64,000 bases of DNA from an uncultured bacterium (GCA_958349055.1 CATWBO010000001.1:62001-126000), one strand, 5' to 3'. Counted from the stretch's first letter, positions 25,692 to 34,033 are shown. Numbers and translations are program-made. The notes: generated from the sequence alone by a model not told the origin.

Positions 25692-26194
25692 TGCTTGCCC
25701 CTAAGCGTATTCTTCACCGCAAGGTGCAGCGTGGCTCCATGAAGGGCCAGGCCAAGGGTAATACCGAGCTGCATTTCGGCGAGTTTGGTATCCAGGCTCT
25801 CGAGGCCCATTGGATCACCAACCGTCAGATCGAGGCCGCTCGTATTGCCATGACCCGCTACATGAAGCGTGGCGGTCGTGTCTACATCACGATCTTCCCC
25901 GATAAGCCCATCACCAAGAAGCCTGCCGAGACTCGCATGGGTTCTGGTAAGGGTAACCCCGAGGAGTGGGTGGCCGTCGTCAAGCCCGGCCGCATCATGT
26001 TCGAGGTCAAGGGCGTGCCCGAGGAGGTCGCTCGCGAGGCTCTGCGTCTTGCACAGCACAAGCTTCCCATCAAGACCAAGATTGTTGCTGCCAAGAACGC
26101 TGAGCAGCGCATCGAGAAGGAGATGGCTGAGGAGGCCGCTCTCGAGGCCAAGTGGGCTGCTGAGGACGCCGCCGCCGCCAAGGAGGAGAACTAA
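25691..26194 (+). CDS. rplP: Large ribosomal subunit protein L16 with C-terminal extension
   Basis: This 167-residue L16 starts at a GTG that overlaps the rpsC stop (TAGTG). It has MKGQAKGNTELHFGEFGIQAL and the IFPDKPITKKPAETRMGSGKG motif. Typical L16 has about 137-140 residues; here about 25 extra Ala/Glu/Lys residues follow (EKEMAEEAALEAKWAAEDAA), predicted as a charged helix. Confidence 0.95.
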   Translation: MLAPKRILHRKVQRGSMKGQAKGNTELHFGEFGIQALEAHWITNRQIEAARIAMTRYMKRGGRVYITIFPDKPITKKPAETRMGSGKGNPEEWVAVVKPGRIMFEVKGVPEEVAREALRLAQHKLPIKTKIVAAKNAEQRIEKEMAEEAALEAKWAAEDAAAAKEEN

Positions 26195-26409
26195 TGAAGC
26201 CCGCAGAGATTCGTGAGCTCTCGGACGCTCAGCTCGTTGAGAAGCTGAAGGAAATGCGCGCCGAGCTCTTTAACCTTCGTTTCCAGATGGCCACCAGCCA
26301 GCTGGACAACACCGCTCGCGTCAACACCGTGAAGAAGGACATCGCTCGCGTCCTCACTGAGCAGCGCGCCCGCGAGATCGCAGCGGAGAAGTCCGCTGTC
26401 GCCGAGTAG
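26194..26409 (+). CDS. rpmC: Large ribosomal subunit protein L29
   Basis: This 71-residue two-helix protein starts MKPAEIRELSDAQLVEKL and has the L29 core ELFNLRFQMATSQLDNTARV. It starts in the rplP stop (TAATG), showing coupled translation. Confidence 0.96.
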   Translation: MKPAEIRELSDAQLVEKLKEMRAELFNLRFQMATSQLDNTARVNTVKKDIARVLTEQRAREIAAEKSAVAE

Positions 26410-26425
26410 GACCTAAGGAGAGAAC

Positions 26426-26686
26426 ATGACTGATTCGCGTAACTCGCGTAAGGTCCGTACGGGTGTCGTTACCTCCGTCTCCGGTGCCAAGACCATTGTT
26501 GTCACCATCACCGAGCGCAAGCGTCACCCCAAGTACGGCAAGATGATGACCAGCTCCAAGAAGCTGCACGCTCACGACGAGGAGTGCACGGCTGGCGTGG
26601 GCGACACCGTCCGCGTTATGGAGACCCGTCCTATGTCCAAGATGAAGCGTTGGCGCCTCATCGAGGTCGTCGAGCGCGCTAAATAA
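26426..26686 (+). CDS. rpsQ: Small ribosomal subunit protein S17
   Basis: This 86-residue OB-fold protein has RKVRTGVVTSVSGAKTIVVTI and the S17 signature GDTVRVMETRPMSKMKRWRL. AAGGAGAG precedes the ATG. The 118-base gap after it is unusual and holds a candidate structured leader. Confidence 0.97.
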   Translation: MTDSRNSRKVRTGVVTSVSGAKTIVVTITERKRHPKYGKMMTSSKKLHAHDEECTAGVGDTVRVMETRPMSKMKRWRLIEVVERAK

Positions 26687-26713
26687 GCAGTCGCTCTTAC
26701 GACTTGTACGTTT

Positions 26714-26779
26714 CCGAAGATGTGCGTATGCCTGGCTTGCATACCACGGGCCGTATAAAGGCTGCGCACCTCTCTTCGG
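26714..26779 (+). promoter_or_regulatory. Candidate structured RNA leader upstream of rplN
   Basis: A closing stem CCGAAGA (26714-26720) with TCTTCGG (26773-26779) and GTGCG (26722-26726) with CGCAC (26765-26769) encloses a TATGC/GCATA hairpin (26727-26731 with 26739-26743) and a small GCC/GGC arm (26750-26752 with 26760-26762). The result resembles a three-way junction ending 25 bases before the rplN start. Ribosomal operons use such structures for feedback by a ribosomal protein. A TATAAA inside could instead be part of a promoter. Confidence 0.5.
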
Positions 26780-26804
26780 TTCTTAGTTCGGAGGAACATC
26801 TACC

Positions 26805-27173
26805 ATGATTCAGATGCAAACCATGCTGAACGTCGCCGACAACTCCGGCGCTCGCAAGATTCGCTGCATCAAGGTGCTTGGCGGTTCCAAGCGTCGTTAT
26901 GCAGGCATCGGCGATGTGTTCATCGGTGCTGTCCAGGAGGCTACCCCTGGCGCCAACGTCAAGAAGAAGGACGTTGTCCGTTGCGTCGTCGTTCGCACCG
27001 TTAAGGAGATCCGCCGCAAGGATGGCTCCTACATTCGCTTTGATGAGAACGCCTGCGTTGTCATCAACAACGATGGTTCGCCCGTCGGCACCCGTATCTT
27101 CGGGCCCGTCGCTCGCGAGCTTCGTGACAAGAAGTACATGAAGATCGTCTCGCTCGCTCCCGAGACCCTGTAG
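26805..27173 (+). CDS. rplN: Large ribosomal subunit protein L14
   Basis: This 122-residue protein starts MIQMQTMLNVADNSGARKIR and ends with GTRIFGPVARELRDKKYMKI, both diagnostic for L14. CGGAGGAAC precedes the ATG. It contacts S12/16S RNA at the subunit interface. Confidence 0.97.
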   Translation: MIQMQTMLNVADNSGARKIRCIKVLGGSKRRYAGIGDVFIGAVQEATPGANVKKKDVVRCVVVRTVKEIRRKDGSYIRFDENACVVINNDGSPVGTRIFGPVARELRDKKYMKIVSLAPETL

Positions 27174-27186
27174 TTAGGGGAGATAT

Positions 27187-27492
27187 ATGTATATCAAGAA
27201 GGGCGATAAGGTCCAGGTTCTCTCTGGTAAGGATCGCGGCAAGCAGGGCGTTATCCTGCGTGCTCTCCCTGCCGAGAACAAGGTCGTTGTCGAGGGCGTT
27301 TCGGTCGTCAAGAAGGCCGTCAAGCCCAACGCTGCCAACCAGCAGGGCGGCATCGTTTCGCAGGAGGCTCCCATCGATGCCTCCAACGTCAATCTCGTTT
27401 GCCCCGAGTGCGGTAAGGTTACCCGCGTCGGTCACGAGAAGGACGGCAAGAACAAGCTGCGCGTCTGCAAGAAGTGCGGCCACAAGTTCTAA
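27187..27492 (+). CDS. rplX: Large ribosomal subunit protein L24
   Basis: This 101-residue protein begins with the KOW motif (MYIKKGDKVQVLSGKDRGKQG) and continues with NPxGGI-like QQGGIVSQEAPIDASNV. Four cysteines in LVCPECGKVTRV and CKKCG form a C-terminal zinc-ribbon-like pair found in some L24 proteins. It is the last gene before a strong terminator, whereas rplE normally follows directly. Confidence 0.96.
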   Translation: MYIKKGDKVQVLSGKDRGKQGVILRALPAENKVVVEGVSVVKKAVKPNAANQQGGIVSQEAPIDASNVNLVCPECGKVTRVGHEKDGKNKLRVCKKCGHKF

Positions 27493-27518
27493 GCTGCCCG
27501 CAACATCAAGTTGCTAGC

Positions 27519-27552
27519 AAAGGCCCGGATGCCACGGCACCCGGGCCTTTTT
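27519..27552 (+). terminator. Strong terminator after rplX
   Basis: A ten-base-pair perfect stem (AAAGGCCCGG 27519-27528 with CCGGGCCTTT 27541-27550), a 12-base loop and a T tract at 27548-27552 close the rplC-rplX operon. It means rplE onward needs its own promoter. Confidence 0.92.
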
Positions 27553-27561
27553 CTATCCCCA

Positions 27562-27633
27562 CTCATTGGGGACCGCTCATTGGGGACAGACTTAAATGAG
27601 TGAGAACACTCATTGGGGACAGACATAAATGAG
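27562..27633. repeat. Short repeats with a CTCATTGGGGAC core
   Basis: CTCATTGGGGAC occurs at 27562-27573, 27577-27588 and 27609-27620. Two of the copies continue into AGAC-(T/A)-(T/A)-AAATGAG, so each forms a small CTCATT/AATGAG inverted repeat. They look like REP-type intergenic palindromes. The following 130 bases contain nothing recognisable. Confidence 0.7.
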
Positions 27634-27759
27634 GGGGGGGATACTGTTGGCAGTTAGGGGCTGTCCTTTGAGCTGCAGCGCGCCATGAGTGACGAGGCTA
27701 AGCGGATCATCCTGTCTTTTGAGTTCTAAGCATAAGCCCCTGTCTCTGAGCAATGACCA

Positions 27760-27900
27760 ATGCGCATTTGTGCTTATTTGCGTGCGTGGGATTGCGTGAA
27801 TATGCGTATATAAGCGCCGTTTACGGGGCAAAAATGACCGTATAGCGGTGAGATACGCAAAAACGCGCATAGACGCGCGTGTTTGTGCGAATATAGAGCT
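27760..27900 (+). promoter_or_regulatory. TGCG-rich repeat region before the oxidoreductase/deoR operon
   Basis: Several TGCG half-sites at about 10-13-base spacing (near 27761, 27779, 27793, 27802) are followed by an oppositely oriented GCGC/CGCA group (27855-27890). A TATAGA at about 27892 could be a -10. The arrangement suggests operators for the DeoR-family regulator encoded two genes downstream, with autoregulation; the assignment is tentative. Confidence 0.45.
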
Positions 27901-27940
27901 GTCCGAAATGCAAGACGTTCTATGACACAGGAGGCACATG

Positions 27941-29020
27941 ATGGCAGATTCCAAGCAGGCTCCGCTCGATGCCGCGGCAGCCGCCAAAGCAGCGTTCGCT
28001 TCGGTCCAGGACAAGCCGTTCCCCGACGATATTTTTACGGCTCCCGAGCTCCATTGGGCCGTGATCGGTTGCGGCGTTATCGCCAACCAGATGGCCCAGT
28101 CTCTCGCTCTTGCCGGCCGCAAGCTTACGGGTATCGCCAACCGCACGCTGTCCAAGGCTCAGGCTTTTGCCGATCAGTATGGCATCGAGAAGGTCTATGA
28201 CACGGTTGAGGATCTCTACGCCGATCCTGACATCGACGCCGTCTATATCACCACGCCGCACAACACGCATATCACCTATCTGCGTGACGCGCTGGCCGCC
28301 GGCAAGCACGTGCTCTGCGAGAAAGCCATTACCCTCAATTCCGCTGAGCTCGACGAGGCGCGTGCCATCGCCGACGAGCACAACGTCGTCCTCATGGACG
28401 CCACCACGGTGCTTCATATGCCCTTGTATCAAGAGCTGCGCCGGCGCATGGATGCGGGCGACTTTGGCCGCATGAACCTCGCCCAGCTCAACTTTGGCAG
28501 TTATAAGGAGTACGGCGACCTGACCAACCGCTTCTACAATCGTAGTCTTGCCGGCGGTGCCATGCTCGACATTGGCGTCTATGCCCTGTCCGTTATGCGC
28601 CTGTTTATGGCCAGCCAACCCGCCGAGGTCGTGTCTCTGGGCAATACCTGCGAGACTGGCGTTGACGTCGCGGGCGGTATCGTCTGCCGCAATGCCGAAC
28701 AGCAGCTGGGCGTTGTGAGCCTTACGCTCCACTCCAAGCAGCCCAAGCGCTCGGTTATCAGCTTTGATAACTGCTATATCGAGGTCAACGAGTATCCGCG
28801 TGCCGACCATGCGACCATCGTGTGGACCGCAGACGGTCATCGCGAGGAGGTCGCCGCGGGCACCGAGGCTTACGCCCTATGCTACGAGATGGCTGACCTC
28901 GAGAAGGCCGTCGCCGGCGATGATTCCAAGCGTGAGCTTCTGGATTATGCTTCTGATGTTATGGAGCTGATGACAAAGCTCCGTGCCGATTGGGGAGTTG
29001 TCTACCCCGAGGAGGAGTAA
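27941..29020 (+). CDS. Gfo/Idh/MocA-family oxidoreductase
   Basis: This 359-residue enzyme has an N-terminal NAD(P)-binding fold (WAVIGCGVIANQMAQSLA near residue 40) and the family motif CEKAITLNSAE with the catalytic-type Glu-Lys pair. A 35-residue N-terminal extension precedes the fold. Members oxidise sugars, inositols or dihydrodiols; substrate unknown. Two adjacent ATGs lie after AGGAGG; the second (27941) has six-base spacing. It is followed after three bases by a deoR gene, which suggests a sugar-related, self-controlled operon. Confidence 0.9.
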   Translation: MADSKQAPLDAAAAAKAAFASVQDKPFPDDIFTAPELHWAVIGCGVIANQMAQSLALAGRKLTGIANRTLSKAQAFADQYGIEKVYDTVEDLYADPDIDAVYITTPHNTHITYLRDALAAGKHVLCEKAITLNSAELDEARAIADEHNVVLMDATTVLHMPLYQELRRRMDAGDFGRMNLAQLNFGSYKEYGDLTNRFYNRSLAGGAMLDIGVYALSVMRLFMASQPAEVVSLGNTCETGVDVAGGIVCRNAEQQLGVVSLTLHSKQPKRSVISFDNCYIEVNEYPRADHATIVWTADGHREEVAAGTEAYALCYEMADLEKAVAGDDSKRELLDYASDVMELMTKLRADWGVVYPEEE

Positions 29021-29023
29021 GCG

Positions 29024-29770
29024 ATGCTCGCGGAAGATAGGCTCAATGCGATTGTCTCGATGGTGCAGCAGGCTGGCTCAGTAACGGTGCCAGAGCTTGC
29101 CGATGCCCTGGGTGTGACGGCTTCTACCATTCGACGCGACCTGCAGACACTTGACCGAGCACACCGCATCGCCAAGGTGCACGGTGGCGCGACAAGCCTT
29201 GAGCGCGCGCACGTGACGCGCGACTTAACGATCAGTGAGCGCAGTGATCTCCATAACGACGACAAGGAGCGCATCTGCGCTCGCGCCGCGGCGCTCGTGG
29301 AGCCCGAGAGCTTTGTGTACATCGATTCGGGTTCGACGACGCTCAGGCTCATCGAGCATCTTCCGCGCCTTGACGGCGTCACCTATGTGACCGACTCCGT
29401 GCTCCATGCTCAGCATCTCGCCCTGCGCGGCATGCACACCGTGGTGCTGGGTGGCGAGCTCAAGCCCGAGACCGAGGCGCTCGTTGGCCCCGATGCCTTG
29501 GCAACTCTAGACCGCTACAACTTCAACTGCGGCTTTTGGGGTTCCAACGGCATTGCTGCCGAGCAGGGCTTTACGACGCCCGATATCGAGGAGGCACAGG
29601 TCAAGCGCATCTCGATGCGCCATACGGCCAAACGCTTCGTAATCTCGGATGCCAGCAAATTTGGCATGGTGGCGCCCGTCAAGTTTGCGGACTTCCGCGA
29701 CGCAACGATTATCACCGCGGGCGAGGTGCCCGCCAAGTACCAGGCGATGGAAAACGTCATCACGGTCTAG
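29024..29770 (+). CDS. DeoR/GlpR-family transcriptional regulator
   Basis: This 248-residue protein has a DeoR helix-turn-helix (SVTVPELADALGVTASTIRRD) and a C-terminal sensor with VYIDSGSTTLRLIEHL. GAGGAGGAG at the end of the oxidoreductase gene serves as its ribosome-binding site. It probably regulates its own operon in response to a sugar phosphate. Confidence 0.92.
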   Translation: MLAEDRLNAIVSMVQQAGSVTVPELADALGVTASTIRRDLQTLDRAHRIAKVHGGATSLERAHVTRDLTISERSDLHNDDKERICARAAALVEPESFVYIDSGSTTLRLIEHLPRLDGVTYVTDSVLHAQHLALRGMHTVVLGGELKPETEALVGPDALATLDRYNFNCGFWGSNGIAAEQGFTTPDIEEAQVKRISMRHTAKRFVISDASKFGMVAPVKFADFRDATIITAGEVPAKYQAMENVITV

Positions 29771-29815
29771 CAACGGGGCGAAGTAAGGCCAAAACCATTT
29801 AGTTTTCTCAATAGA

Positions 29816-29850
29816 AAAGCGGCAACATCCATTACGGGCGTTGCCGCTTT
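29816..29850 (+). terminator. Hairpin after the deoR gene
   Basis: An 11-base-pair perfect stem (29816-29826 with 29840-29850) with a 13-base loop lies 45 bases past the stop. The T tract is poor beyond the stem, so termination strength is uncertain. Confidence 0.7.
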
Positions 29851-29865
29851 CGTTGTCTGCCGGTT

Positions 29866-30085
29866 TGTCTAAATCTGTAACAACCAGACCGTTAAAAGCA
29901 GGCTAGATGTTACAGATTGAGATTGTTTGGGGCGACGCTGGTGGTTTGTCTAAATCTATAACAACTGAGGCTGATTTTGCCGAGTTACTGTTACAGATTG
30001 AGATTTTCCCTTAAGGGGGATTTGAATGTCTCGATCTGCAACAGATAGACCGGAAAACGGGCTCTAACTGTTACAGATCGAGACG
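29866..30085. repeat. Three palindromic repeats at 80-81-base period
   Basis: Each unit has a left arm close to ATCTGTAACA and a right arm TGTTACAGAT(T/C)GAGA. Left arms begin near 29872, 29953 and 30033, and right arms near 29908, 29989 and 30069. The interior 25 bases differ between units. They fill most of the 382-base gap before the pseudouridine synthase gene. Confidence 0.85.
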
Positions 30086-30116
30086 TTTTGGGACTGCGGC
30101 TGAGCCATTGCGGCAA

Positions 30117-30153
30117 AACCACCATAAAGGTGCCTGTCCCCTTTGTGGTGGTT
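30117..30153. repeat. REP-like hairpin at the rluA-type gene end
   Basis: Fourteen-base arms (30117-30130 with 30140-30153) with one G-U pair flank a TGCCTGTCC loop. It overlaps the last base of the convergent pseudouridine synthase gene and may double as its terminator. Confidence 0.7.
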
Positions 30154-30812
30154 TAAGGCTCCCAGGGGCAGGGGGCTTCGATGTGGATGTGCTCGCCGGT
30201 TACGGGATGCGTAAAGGACACGCTGTGGGCATGGAGCATGAGGCCGCAGGGGCGCGGCGTTCCGTACAGGTCGTCGCCAACCAGGGGATGATGCTCGCTT
30301 GCCAGATGCACGCGAATCTGGTGCTTGCGGCCGGTGAGCAGCTCGACATCAATATACGAGCGCGTGGGCAGGCCGCGGCGGCTCTTAAGGCGCTTGAGTA
30401 CCTTGACGCGCGTCTGAGACGGCTTGCCGCTGGCGCCAACGCGCATCTTGCGGCTATCGTGGCGGTCGCGGGCGATAGGCTTGTCGATGAGCTTCTCGTT
30501 CCAGTCGATTTTGCCCTCGGCGAGCGCCAGATAGTGCTTTTCGAATGCGTGGTCGATGACCATCTGGTCAAAGGCGGGCTGCGTCTGCTTGTCGAGCGAG
30601 AACAGCACCACGCCGGTGGTGTTGCGGTCCAGGCGATTGAGCGGCTGCATGTCGGTCGCGGCAAAGCCGTCGCCCATCGCCAGCAGCAGGTCGCTGGCGT
30701 AGTCGGTAAGTGTGCGCTCACCGGTGCCGTCACCGTGGACGATCATGCCAGCGGGCTTGTCGATGGCCATGAGCCAGGCGTCGCAGTAGAGGACTTGAGG
30801 TTCTTCGTTCAC
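30153..30812 (-). CDS. RluA-family pseudouridine synthase
   Basis: This 219-residue enzyme converts uridine to pseudouridine in rRNA or tRNA. The catalytic Asp is in PLNRLDRNTTGVVLF, and the C-terminal LLTGRKHQIRVHLA motif is typical. There is no S4 domain, so it is a short member. It starts at GTG after GAAAGG. It is downstream of the U32 gene in the same direction with a 15-base gap, so the two may share a transcript. Confidence 0.92.
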   Translation of the reverse strand: MNEEPQVLYCDAWLMAIDKPAGMIVHGDGTGERTLTDYASDLLLAMGDGFAATDMQPLNRLDRNTTGVVLFSLDKQTQPAFDQMVIDHAFEKHYLALAEGKIDWNEKLIDKPIARDRHDSRKMRVGASGKPSQTRVKVLKRLKSRRGLPTRSYIDVELLTGRKHQIRVHLASEHHPLVGDDLYGTPRPCGLMLHAHSVSFTHPVTGEHIHIEAPCPWEP

Positions 30813-30827
30813 GTGTAAGCCTTTCGG

Positions 30828-33323
30828 TTAGCTAATTCCCACAAACATGCAGCCCGAGGTAGCGCCGCGCAGGCGGGCAGCGGGCTTGCGGCCGGCTTGC
30901 GCGGCCTCGACGGCGCGACGGACGCGAGCGACGGCACGGCCAATCTCATCGGCCTCGAGCAAGGTTCCGTCGACCATAAGACGGCGCACGCCGGCGTCGA
31001 GCAGCTGTGGAACCTGCGGTGTGAGGTCGATGGGGTAGGCGTCGTACAGGCGAGAGCGGCCGTGGATGTCGGTGCGGACGGGCATGACCTTTCCGTCGAT
31101 ATTCTTGAGCGAGAGCTTGCGGGCACGCAAGCGGCAGTTGGCACAATCGTGGATGCAGCCGTTGGCAACCTGCAGAATGCAATGCTCGCTTGTCATGACG
31201 CGCGGGCGGCCAAAGACGGTGATGCCCAGAGCCGTGGGCGCGGCGGCGCCGAGCGAGACAATCTCGTCGAGCGTGATCTCGGGCGAGAGCCAAAACGCAC
31301 CGGCTCCGCGCTCGGCAAGCGCCTCCATGCAGGGCATGTTGTGTACCGGCAGGCAAGAGCGAATCTCGGCCGTGGCGCCAACCTGGGCGGCCAGGGCAAG
31401 CTCAGAGATGTTGCCAATAGCGACCGTGGCGCCGGCAACAACCCATGGGTCAACGCGGACATGGTCAACGGCGCGGCAGACCTCATCGAGCACGGGTACG
31501 ATGCCCTGCTCAAACGTATCGGCGGGGGAGAGCTTGGCCGCATCGAGCGCGTTGGTGGTCATGTAGATGCGCGTTGCACCCTCCGCCCGCGCTGCCTCGG
31601 CGGCCTCGAGCGAGGTGACGGTGGCGCAGATCTGCGGCTCGTCGCGGTAGTGCTCGGGCGCGGGGCGGGAATCACTGGTGACAATCGCCGGCAGCTCGAG
31701 CGTTTTCGCGCGCTCCGCGTACGGCGCCAGAATGGCCTCTTCCAGCGCCTTGCAAGCGGCGGCGCGCACCTTATGTACGGCGGAGAAACCCATGCCACAG
31801 CCCTCATCGAGCGCCACCTCAAAGCTCGCAGCCTCAAAGGGAGAGGAACCCATGCGGCCGACGTGCTCAACCAGATCGGACGCCTCGACCGCACGGGTCT
31901 TGGCGGCTTCGACGGTAAAGCCCGTGGCCGTGGCCGTAAGCGAAGGGTCGTCGCAGCAGGTGAGCGTAACGGTAAACGGCTCGTCCAGACGCGCCACAAC
32001 GGACACGTCTACGGCGCGGCGGCGCAGCACATCGCGCTTGAGCGCGGCGCCGGCGGCGTCGATGGCACGCTGACTGCGAATCACGCGGACGCGGCAGCCC
32101 TCGGGCATGCTGCGGGGTACGCGACATTCGATGACTTCACCGGCTGCGGCATCATCGGCGGCAATAGTGGTCAGGAACTGGTCAAACTCGTTATCGTGGC
32201 GAAGCTCCAGCAGGTCGCCCTTGCCCACGGGCTCAAACAGCTCAATGCGGGCGATGGCGGCGCGGCGACGGCGGTCGTCGGGCTTGAGGCCGCGCACATC
32301 GCGGTTGGCCGGGCGGCTGCCCCGCACCGTGCCCACGATCTGGCCGCGGTTGTTGGAACGCTCATAGCTCATCATCTCGTCGCCCGAGGTGCCGTCCTGA
32401 TAGGCGTGCGTAAAGTCGCGGTTAAAGCAGCGCTTGAGCTGGCGCTGGCGGGCGGCTTTCTCGTCCTTGGCAACGGTGGTTCCGGCCAGCATGTCATCAA
32501 TCTGATGACGATACACGTCGACGATGGAATACACGTAATCGGGCGCCTTCATGCGGCCCTCGAGCTTGAGCGACGCGGCGCCGGCGTCATACAGGCGGCG
32601 AACAAGTTGTGAGGTGTTGGTGTCACGCGGGCACAGCGCGCGCTCGCGACCGGCAGGGGAGAGCGAGCGACCGTTCTCGTCGATCAGCTCGTAGGGCAAG
32701 CGGCAGGGCTGGGCGCACATGCCACGGTTGGCCGAGCGGCCCGCCATGGCAAAGCTCGACAGCAGGCACAGACCCGAGTAGCAAAAGCAGATGGCACCGT
32801 GGCTAAAGACCTCAAGGTCAACATCGGGCGCGGCATCGTGAATGGCGGCAATCTCGTCGATGGAAAGCTCGCGCGAGAGGGTCACGCGGTCGGCACCCTG
32901 CTCGCGGCACCAAAGGGTTCCGCGGTCGTCGTGGATGTTCGCCTGGGTCGAGATATGCGTCTCGATGCCGGGCATGGTGCGCTTGACTTCAAAGAACAGG
33001 CCCCAGTCCTGGATGATGAAGGCGTCGGCGCCCAGCGTGGAGCAGCGATGGATGAGCTGCAGCGCATCGCTCATCTCGGATTCCTTGATGACGATGTTGA
33101 CCGTGACGTAGACGCGCGAGCCGGCCAGATGCGCGGCGCGGCAGGCCTGCTCAAAGGCCTCGTCGGTAAAGTTGGTGGCCTTGCGGCGTGCGTTGAAGCT
33201 GCCCATGCCGCAGTAGATGGCGTCTGCCCCGGCGGCGAGTGCGGCGGCAAAGGGCTCGGGCCCTCCGGCGGGCGCCAAAAGCTCGGGTCTGCGGTTGGTG
33301 GTTCGACTGGCGGTTGCGGTCAT
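30828..33323 (-). CDS. Peptidase U32 family protein (RlhA/YegQ type)
   Basis: This 831-residue protein starts ELLAPAGGPEPFAAALAAGADAIYCG, the U32 N-terminus, and holds the cysteine-rich SHGAICFCYSGLCLLSS and NRGMCAQPCRLPYEL region near residues 175-215. The rest matches the long DUF3656-containing form. Characterised relatives act in 23S rRNA hydroxycytidine formation (RlhA) or tRNA hydroxylation, rather than as proteases. Pairing with a pseudouridine synthase supports RNA modification. The ATG follows GAAAGGCAGG. Confidence 0.88.
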   Translation of the reverse strand: MTATASRTTNRRPELLAPAGGPEPFAAALAAGADAIYCGMGSFNARRKATNFTDEAFEQACRAAHLAGSRVYVTVNIVIKESEMSDALQLIHRCSTLGADAFIIQDWGLFFEVKRTMPGIETHISTQANIHDDRGTLWCREQGADRVTLSRELSIDEIAAIHDAAPDVDLEVFSHGAICFCYSGLCLLSSFAMAGRSANRGMCAQPCRLPYELIDENGRSLSPAGRERALCPRDTNTSQLVRRLYDAGAASLKLEGRMKAPDYVYSIVDVYRHQIDDMLAGTTVAKDEKAARQRQLKRCFNRDFTHAYQDGTSGDEMMSYERSNNRGQIVGTVRGSRPANRDVRGLKPDDRRRRAAIARIELFEPVGKGDLLELRHDNEFDQFLTTIAADDAAAGEVIECRVPRSMPEGCRVRVIRSQRAIDAAGAALKRDVLRRRAVDVSVVARLDEPFTVTLTCCDDPSLTATATGFTVEAAKTRAVEASDLVEHVGRMGSSPFEAASFEVALDEGCGMGFSAVHKVRAAACKALEEAILAPYAERAKTLELPAIVTSDSRPAPEHYRDEPQICATVTSLEAAEAARAEGATRIYMTTNALDAAKLSPADTFEQGIVPVLDEVCRAVDHVRVDPWVVAGATVAIGNISELALAAQVGATAEIRSCLPVHNMPCMEALAERGAGAFWLSPEITLDEIVSLGAAAPTALGITVFGRPRVMTSEHCILQVANGCIHDCANCRLRARKLSLKNIDGKVMPVRTDIHGRSRLYDAYPIDLTPQVPQLLDAGVRRLMVDGTLLEADEIGRAVARVRRAVEAAQAGRKPAARLRGATSGCMFVGIS

Positions 33324-33505
33324 ATCCTGCCTTTCAAAATGCTCAGATACTCAAAAGTATAGTGGTGCCGTCGCGGCAGGCGATGCCCGTGCTCTAAGCG
33401 GGATAAAGTCTTCAGCAGCTTGGACTGGCTGCTCCACATGAGAACCGTTCAGCGGTCCGGGGAAACCGTTGGGCGATAAAATATTCTCGCAGCGTGATAA
33501 TAATC

Positions 33506-33534
33506 TTGCATCGCGTGGAAACCTTGAGTACTAT
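33506..33534 (+). promoter_or_regulatory. Sigma-70-type promoter of ridA
   Basis: TTGCAT (33506-33511), a 17-base spacer and TACTAT (33529-33534) form a good vegetative promoter 87 bases before the ridA ATG. The rest of the 298-base gap (33324-33621) shows nothing else convincing. Confidence 0.75.
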
Positions 33535-33621
33535 CCCAATCAAGCGCGGTGTTCAGACCGAACTGTGCCTCCCGGTGTGAACGCCGCGCTCCCGTTCCCT
33601 TTTACTTGTAAGGAGAAAAAC

Positions 33622-33999
33622 ATGAGCAAGACCGTCGTGTCTTCCGATAACGCACCCGCAGCCATCGGCCCGTATTCCCCTGGTATCCAGGCCGGCAACA
33701 TGGTGTTCCTGTCCGGCCAGCTGGGCATCGATCCCGCAACTGGCAAGATGCCCGAGGGCGTCGAGGCCCAGGCCAAGCAGTCCCTTGCTAACGTCGAGGC
33801 CCTGCTGACCGCTGCCGGCGCCACCTTTGCCGATGTCGTCAAGACCACAGTCTACCTGGCTGACATTGCCGACTTCGCTGCCGTGAACGAGATCTACGCC
33901 TCCAAGTTCGAGGCCCCGTTCCCCGCGCGCAGCGCTTTCCAGGTTGCCGCTCTTCCGGCTGGCGGTCTGGTCGAGATCGAGGTCGTCGCCGCTCTCTAA
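33622..33999 (+). CDS. ridA: RidA-family reactive enamine/imine deaminase
   Basis: This 125-residue protein hydrolyses toxic enamine/imine intermediates made by PLP enzymes such as threonine dehydratase. It has the family ends SSDNAPAAIGPYSPGIQAG and FPARSAFQVAALPAGGLVEIE, with the substrate-binding Arg. AAGGAG precedes the ATG; the longer open frame upstream is not the gene. The PLP-dependent DpaL in this region makes aminoacrylate, a RidA substrate. Confidence 0.94.
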   Translation: MSKTVVSSDNAPAAIGPYSPGIQAGNMVFLSGQLGIDPATGKMPEGVEAQAKQSLANVEALLTAAGATFADVVKTTVYLADIADFAAVNEIYASKFEAPFPARSAFQVAALPAGGLVEIEVVAAL

Positions 34000-34033
34000 G
34001 ATGAAGGCGAAACAAGACATGACATGCAAAAAG

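Noticed and set aside
30897..32612. A 571-codon open frame on the plus strand
   Set aside because: It is antisense to the U32 gene, which has clear family motifs and a ribosome-binding site.
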